From Grimontia celer (GTDB taxonomy: Bacteria > Pseudomonadota > Gammaproteobacteria > Enterobacterales > Vibrionaceae), in contig NZ_FIZX01000002.1 of the NCBI RefSeq assembly GCF_900055185.1, positions 1,182,586-1,246,585 of the forward strand: a stretch of 64,000 nucleotides of DNA. Reading direction: 5' to 3'. Below, in pieces: positions 59,377 to 64,000 of the stretch. The notes below the pieces were generated by a model. The model saw only the letters and a program-made list of their open reading frames with translations. It searched no databases and had not been told where the DNA came from. Position numbers and translations under genes: made by a program. Within the stretch, counting starts at the first letter, position 1, and the number at the start of each line of letters is the position of its first letter.

Positions 59377-59641
59377 TATCACATTCCTTTTCTAATAGTA
59401 CGGCTTTAACAGAAGGCGACTCTCCAACGCTTCCTGTACTCCGCCAAGCCAACAGCAGCAAAGCCCGTTAATTATAGACACAAAGTTTTAACAAGACATA
59501 CAGCACTGCATACCTTTTTGGGCAAAAAGTTTGAAGAAAGCCTGTTCTATATGAAATTTAAGGAATATTTTCTTAAATTATTTTTGCGATTCATCACGCT
59601 TTTATAGCAGACAACATACGCAAACAGACTCCTAATGACTA

Positions 59642-60802
59642 TTAGTCAGGCCAGTACCAGTTCGGCGTATCCAGCATCCCTTGACCTTGCACTTCCGTTT
59701 GACCGAGAACTTTCTCCAATTCAATAGCATGGCAATCAGAATGCTGATTCAGTGCGTTAATCAATCGGTTGGCATGGGAAATCACCCAGACCTGAGAATG
59801 CTGCGAAGCATGAGTGATTAAACGCGCTAATGCGGGTAAAAGATCGGGGTGAAGGCTGGTTTCTGGTTCGTTCAGTACCATAAGAGCAGGCGGACGTGGC
59901 GTAAGCAAAGCTGCTACCCAAAGCACGAAACGCAATGTGCCGTCTGAAAGTTCAGCGCCACTCAATGGGCGCAACAAACCTTTTTGGTAAAACTCAAGCG
60001 AGAAACGACCATCATCTTTAGTCACGACACGCAGCTTACAACCCGGAAATGCATCTTCAATAGCGCGATCCAACGCCTCCTTGTCACCGATTTCGATGAT
60101 AGTTTGAAGCGCGGCTGCAACGTCTCTTCCGTCATGATGCAAAACGGTGGTTCTTGTTCCCAACTGCGGTTTTCTGGCAGGTGCGTCTGCATCCGTGCGG
60201 AAATGATCGTAAAAGCGCCAGCTTCGAATCATCTCTCGCGTGTGAAAAACTTCGGCAGCAGAACTTGGGTCTGAATGTGCATCAAACATGCTGTCATAAC
60301 TGGGCACATGCTGAGAGGCGACCTCCCAACTGCGACCACTACGGATTCTGACCATACTCCCTTTACGCTCCACTAAACAGCTCGCAGGACGGTAATAAGG
60401 CCCATTAAAAATGCACTCACGCTTGATTTCGGGATCAAAACAGAATGCGCTTTGCTGCGGCTCAGGCAGGCCCAGTGAAATCGTGTAACCAAAGGTCTCG
60501 CTGGCAAAGCCCAGCTTCAGCCTGACTACATCCTTACGGGGGCCTCCCTGCACTTCCACATCACCACGACGCATCGCCTCAGATATCTCTTCCGGCCCCG
60601 CCCAAAAAGTGGATTGCAGTCCACCTTCCTCAGCAAGTGAATTAATCACTCCGCCGGATGCGGTTTTAGCCAGCAACCGAAGCGCCTTGTACAAGTTCGA
60701 TTTGCCACTACCGTTGGGCCCGGTAATCAGATTTAACGGCCCAAGGGGGATAGTGAGAGACTGAATGGAACGGTAGTTAGCAATGGAAAGCGTGGTAAGC
60801 AT
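59642..60802 (-). CDS. SMC-like AAA-family ATPase
   Basis: A 386-residue ATPase of the RecF/OLD-like group. Walker A is NLITGPNGSGKSNLYKAL at about residue 27, the signature-like stretch is LSGAELSDGTLRF, Walker B is LMVLNEPETSLHPDLLPALARL, and WVISHANRLINAL follows. Such ATPases act in DNA repair or defence, often with a nuclease partner. No TOPRIM/nuclease domain or partner gene is seen, so the role is open. Confidence 0.88.
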   Translation of the reverse strand: MLTTLSIANYRSIQSLTIPLGPLNLITGPNGSGKSNLYKALRLLAKTASGGVINSLAEEGGLQSTFWAGPEEISEAMRRGDVEVQGGPRKDVVRLKLGFASETFGYTISLGLPEPQQSAFCFDPEIKRECIFNGPYYRPASCLVERKGSMVRIRSGRSWEVASQHVPSYDSMFDAHSDPSSAAEVFHTREMIRSWRFYDHFRTDADAPARKPQLGTRTTVLHHDGRDVAAALQTIIEIGDKEALDRAIEDAFPGCKLRVVTKDDGRFSLEFYQKGLLRPLSGAELSDGTLRFVLWVAALLTPRPPALMVLNEPETSLHPDLLPALARLITHASQHSQVWVISHANRLINALNQHSDCHAIELEKVLGQTEVQGQGMLDTPNWYWPD

Positions 60803-60865
60803 GATGGGTCCTGAATAGTGTCCAGACGACGTAACATATCAATGTTATCAATCGCCTGTCACTCT

Positions 60866-61279
60866 TCATTTTTCCAGCTCATTAAACTCAAGCACAGTGC
60901 CATCAGGGTCGCGGATAAAGCAGGCCACACGTCTTTCCCCAATACGTATCGGCCCTTCCGTCACCTTGATATCTCTTCGCTTGCAGAAAGAGAGAAACGC
61001 AGACATTGAGTCAATCACATAAGCAATATGGGTAATGCCTGGAAACTTCGTGTCCGCATCCTGCAAAACATTATGCCCATGCAGCAATGAGGTATCGCCA
61101 CTGAATATCAGATTAATACGCTGACCCTCGCTGTTTTTCATCTCACAAGCGTTGTGCTCAGGCAACATCAACACTTTGGTAAACCCAAGCATTTTGTAAA
61201 AAGACATCGATCTTTGAGCATTACAAACCCGAATCCCTACATGTTCTAAAGCCCTGATTTTCAGCTCCGCCGTCATCAT
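60866..61279 (-). CDS. VOC-family protein
   Basis: A 137-residue VOC-fold protein: LKIRALEHVGIRVCNAQRSMSFYKMLGF and the C-terminal RDPDGTVLEFNELEK. His and Glu of the metal site are in EHVGI, THIAYV and VLEFNE. Its start overlaps the GST gene by four bases, so the two are coupled, perhaps for a glutathione-linked reaction. Confidence 0.87.
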   Translation of the reverse strand: MMTAELKIRALEHVGIRVCNAQRSMSFYKMLGFTKVLMLPEHNACEMKNSEGQRINLIFSGDTSLLHGHNVLQDADTKFPGITHIAYVIDSMSAFLSFCKRRDIKVTEGPIRIGERRVACFIRDPDGTVLEFNELEK

Positions 61280-61872
61280 TCAATGCCTGGCATGCTGATA
61301 AAGCGATCGAGCCCTTTGATAGCATTCATCCAACGGTTTACGTGCTCAAATTGCTCTCCACTCACGCCCCCTTGATGCATCAAAGCTATATAAGGAAAGC
61401 ATGCGATATCTGCAATGGTCGGCGAGTCACCCACCAGCCAATCTTTATCTGATAGATGATCATCTAATATCTCAGCACACTGAAGCGCCTTAATTCTCGC
61501 GCTGTCCACTTCCAAATTAATGCCAAAAAGGTCATGCAATCTGGCATCATTTGGACCCCTTGCGATTTCGTTGGCAGCATATGATAACCACTGCATCACA
61601 TCTCCCTGACTTTTGGCATTCTGAGGCCACCACGATAAAAGCTGATATTTTTGCGCGAGATAAATAAGAATTGCCTGAGAATCACGGACGATAAAACCAT
61701 CGTCGTTCAGCACTGGAATTTGCCCTAAAGGGTTTATCTCCCAAAACGCATCCGTTTTGTGTTCACCTGCCATGTAATCAACGGCGTAGATAGATAATGG
61801 AATATCATTTAAAGCGCAAAACAAACGTACTTTGTAGCAGTTGCCGGAAAGTTCAAGATCATAGAGTTTCAT
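61276..61872 (-). CDS. Glutathione S-transferase-like protein
   Basis: A 198-residue GST. The thioredoxin half has SGNCYKVRLF (Ser/Cys at the active site), the cis-Pro in GQIPVLNDDGFIVRDSQAILIYL and the conserved Asp-Ser pair. The helical half follows from about residue 85. The ATG at 61872 has GAAGGAG before it, while the earlier frame at 61890 has none. It is divergent from a LysR gene that probably regulates it. Confidence 0.88.
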   Translation of the reverse strand: MKLYDLELSGNCYKVRLFCALNDIPLSIYAVDYMAGEHKTDAFWEINPLGQIPVLNDDGFIVRDSQAILIYLAQKYQLLSWWPQNAKSQGDVMQWLSYAANEIARGPNDARLHDLFGINLEVDSARIKALQCAEILDDHLSDKDWLVGDSPTIADIACFPYIALMHQGGVSGEQFEHVNRWMNAIKGLDRFISMPGIE

Positions 61873-61953
61873 ATCCAAAGCTCCTTCCAATGGATGATTG
61901 AGGTTTCATCACTGTAAGTCGAAAATATGCCTTCGAACATGGAGGTTAGTGCA

Positions 61954-62856
61954 ATGCAGGATTGCAAGAATGCGGACCCATTATGGAATGACCTAAAGAT
62001 TTATAACGCCGTCGTCTGTGAGGGATCATTATCGGGAGCATCCCGACGCCTAAGTATCAGTCATTCCACAGTGTGTAGGAGAATTTCGCGTCTTGAGGAT
62101 ATTGTCGGGGTCCCATTAATCCGCCGACGCTCAAATGGCATCGCATTCACCAAAGATGGCGAGCAACTTGGTGGTTTTGTCAGGGAAATGGACGATCGCG
62201 CCAATGACATCATGTTTTGGATTAAGCAAAAGAAAGACGACCTCGCTGGCGTCCTATCACTCAGTTGCTGCGATATCGCGTTACAAAGCCTGTCACGAAT
62301 TGTAGGAGACCTTTCCGTCTCCAACCCTGGCATTCAGTTCGATATTAAAGTCAGCGCCATGAATGCAGATTTACGACTTGCCAGCACAGATCTTGCCATT
62401 CGTGCAACGACCTCCCCCGATGAGTCTCTTGTTGGCGTCAAACTCAGCCATTTTCAGTTTCAGTTGGCGAAATGTGCAGGGGCTAGCTCTCCTCCTCATG
62501 CAAACTGGATTTGCCTGAATGATGCTTTTTCCCACCTTCCTGCTGAACGCTGGCTGGGCGAGCAAAAATCAGAGAGTCAAAGCCAAATCAAAGTCGACAG
62601 CTATATGAGCGCCGCAGAGTTGATTCGCACAGGGACAGGTATTGGCTTATTGCCGGATTTTGTGGTGGAAAACGATCCCTACCTTGAAACCATTGAAGTA
62701 GAACAAACGCTACCCAATTGGGACTTGTGGTTGGTTTATCACCGCTCTCAAATCAACAACGGTCTGGTAAAAGCATTTACTAATCACCTCAAAAGTCATT
62801 GGTCTGACAATCAAGCTTTGCCTTTACCTCCCACCGATATTTCCTGGCAAAAGTGA
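61954..62856 (+). CDS. LysR-family regulator
   Basis: A 300-residue LysR-type regulator. The winged helix is GSLSGASRRLSISHSTVCRRISRLEDIVGVPLIRR in the first 75 residues. Two earlier ATGs (61927, 61939) exist, but the ATG at 61954 has GGAGG at a good distance. It is divergent from the GST-VOC pair and precedes the partial glcD-like gene. Which one it controls is unclear. Confidence 0.88.
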   Translation: MQDCKNADPLWNDLKIYNAVVCEGSLSGASRRLSISHSTVCRRISRLEDIVGVPLIRRRSNGIAFTKDGEQLGGFVREMDDRANDIMFWIKQKKDDLAGVLSLSCCDIALQSLSRIVGDLSVSNPGIQFDIKVSAMNADLRLASTDLAIRATTSPDESLVGVKLSHFQFQLAKCAGASSPPHANWICLNDAFSHLPAERWLGEQKSESQSQIKVDSYMSAAELIRTGTGIGLLPDFVVENDPYLETIEVEQTLPNWDLWLVYHRSQINNGLVKAFTNHLKSHWSDNQALPLPPTDISWQK

Positions 62857-62979
62857 ATTGCCCTCTCATTCTTTGTTCAAACTGGACGGCGGCCCTCACA
62901 CTAGGCTCAATGGATAGGAGGTTGAGACAAGTCCTCACCTATTGTTAACAGACATGGATTGTTTTCAGGGATGGAAAAC

Positions 62980-64000
62980 ATGAAAAGGGAAATACTCAAA
63001 GCGCTCGAAGATATTGTCGGCAACGAACATGTGATTGCTGATGAAGAAACCATGCGTCCCTATGAATGTGATGGCCTCTCGGTCTACACCGAAATGCCAG
63101 CGTGTGTCGTGCTTCCTGCATCGACAGAAGAAGTCACGGCAGTCATGTCACTTTGTCATCAGAAAAACATAAGCGTCGTTGCCCGGGGAGCAGGAACAGG
63201 CCTTTCTGCCGGCGCTTTGCCGTTAAATAATGGCTTACTCCTTTCCCTTGCCAGACTCAACCGTATATTGGATATCGACAAAGAGACCGCGCTAGCTGTG
63301 GTTCAACCCGGTGTCCGCAATCTCGCGATCACAGAACAAGCGAGTCGTGAAGGCTTGTATTACGCGCCTGATCCTTCTTCCCAGATCGCTTGCTCAATTG
63401 GCGGTAACGTCGCTGAAAACGCAGGCGGTGTGCATTGCCTGAAATATGGTCTCACTGTCCATAATGTCGTGTCAGCCGTGGTCGTCACCGCCGAAGGAGA
63501 GAAATTGATCTTAGGCGGAGCAGCTTATGATTTGCCGGGGTTTGACCTTCTGGCATTGATGACTGGCTCAGAAGGCATGCTGGGCATCATCACTGAAATC
63601 ACTGTTCGCTTGCTTCCTATTCCGGAAGTGGCGCGAGTGATTCTTGCCGGATTTGATTCCGTAGAGAACGCAGCAAATGCAGTGAACGATATCATCGCCA
63701 ACGGCATCATTCCCGCTGGCCTCGAAATGATGGATGCCTATGCCATTGCTGCCGCGGAGGACTTTGCCAAAGCGGGTTATCCTAAAGAGGCTGATGCCCT
63801 GCTGCTTTGTGAGCTTGATGGCAGTGAACAAGATGTTAATCATCAGCTTTTACAAACTCAGCAAATATTGCAGCAGGCAGGTGCAACAACTCTCAAGGTT
63901 TCGGAAAGCGAAGATGAACGGGCGAGAATGTGGAAAGGTCGCAAATCTGCTTTCCCCGCCGTCGGACGAATATCACCGGATTATTACTGTATGGATGGCA
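62980..64000 (+). CDS. glcD: FAD-binding glycolate/lactate-oxidase-like protein, partial (GlcD-type)
   Basis: The frame is open to the window's end, giving 340 residues. MRPYECDGLSVYTEMPACVVLP, ARGAGTGLSAGA (FAD-binding loop) and IGGNVAENAGGVHCLKYGLTVHNVV are the GlcD family stretches; GlcD is the FAD subunit of glycolate oxidase (GlcDEF) and oxidises glycolate to glyoxylate. The ATG at 62980 has AGGGA eight bases ahead; an ATG at 62971 is in frame. The C-terminus and any glcE or glcF are outside the window, so a D-lactate dehydrogenase of the same family is possible. Confidence 0.85.
   Translation, partial: MKREILKALEDIVGNEHVIADEETMRPYECDGLSVYTEMPACVVLPASTEEVTAVMSLCHQKNISVVARGAGTGLSAGALPLNNGLLLSLARLNRILDIDKETALAVVQPGVRNLAITEQASREGLYYAPDPSSQIACSIGGNVAENAGGVHCLKYGLTVHNVVSAVVVTAEGEKLILGGAAYDLPGFDLLALMTGSEGMLGIITEITVRLLPIPEVARVILAGFDSVENAANAVNDIIANGIIPAGLEMMDAYAIAAAEDFAKAGYPKEADALLLCELDGSEQDVNHQLLQTQQILQQAGATTLKVSESEDERARMWKGRKSAFPAVGRISPDYYCMDG

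Larger units (their letters stand above)
59213..59641. other. Intergenic region RND / AAA ATPase
   Basis: These 429 bases hold the terminator at 59231-59260 and the minus-strand 28-aa ORF. The rest, AT-rich at 59490-59640, shows nothing coding. Confidence 0.5.

Noticed and set aside
1-64000. A prophage, integron or genomic island
   Set aside because: No integrase, transposase, phage structural gene or attachment repeat was seen; gene content is mostly ordinary core and accessory metabolism.

Overview
The window looks like a chromosomal segment of a marine gammaproteobacterium of the family Vibrionaceae. The Enterovibrio/Grimontia side of the family is my best guess, but the sequence alone does not settle the genus. 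The reasons are a large modular chitinase, a trypsin-like protease with a GlyGly-CTERM tail, a PTS-IIC/EAL fusion, intergenic palindromes ending in ACCCAAACAACC, and moderate GC with short, mostly operonic genes. I saw no rRNA, tRNA, CRISPR array, transposase or prophage. Both ends are cut inside genes: a MOSC-domain protein on the left and a glycolate-oxidase-like FAD protein on the right.

Left part (1-12 kb): a MOSC N-terminal fragment and a large unknown protein are followed by a D-glutamate module, a LysR regulator divergent from a DgcN-like and a DgcA-like enzyme. Next is a fatty-acid desaturase whose promoter carries a FabR-type palindrome just after the -10 box. A GNAT enzyme, a secreted trypsin-like protease, a GFA-family protein and a cyanide-insensitive-type bd oxidase (cioAB) with a perfect FNR box follow. 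A 264-bp palindromic MITE-like element lies upstream of cioAB.

Middle left (12-31 kb): a small Cys-rich protein, a DUF1801 protein and a COG0523 metal GTPase lie divergent from an adjacent tldD-pmbA pair. Then come a LruC-domain surface protein with a lipoprotein partner, an NYN nuclease, a MAPEG protein, a hydrolase with a TetR regulator, and a protein built almost wholly of 41 uninterrupted RTX nonapeptides. A flavin reductase, a secreted nitrobindin-like protein, a PLP desulfhydrase with an Lrp regulator, a nucleoside-gate membrane protein, a cytochrome c protein and a redoxin complete the stretch.

Centre (31-43 kb): a CatB-type acetyltransferase sits beside a complete C-P lyase operon, in transcription order phnC-D-E-F-G-H-I-J-K-L-M-N-(hexapeptide acetyltransferase)-phnP. 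It covers phosphonate import (CDE), repression (F), the lyase core (GHIJ plus ATPases K and L) and ribose-phosphate processing (M, N, P). Three matching palindromes, two before phnC and one before phnF, are probable PhnF operators.

Right part (43-64 kb): a b-type cytochrome, a GH18 chitinase with two chitin-binding modules, an orphan TRAP binding protein, a PTS-IIC/EAL fusion, a secreted 20-residue-repeat protein and a PilZ protein. These are followed by a dGTPase, a TetR-controlled two-gene RND efflux operon with twin operators, two tiny hydrophobic ORFs, an SMC-like ATPase, and a GST-VOC pair divergent from a LysR gene that precedes the partial glcD-like gene.
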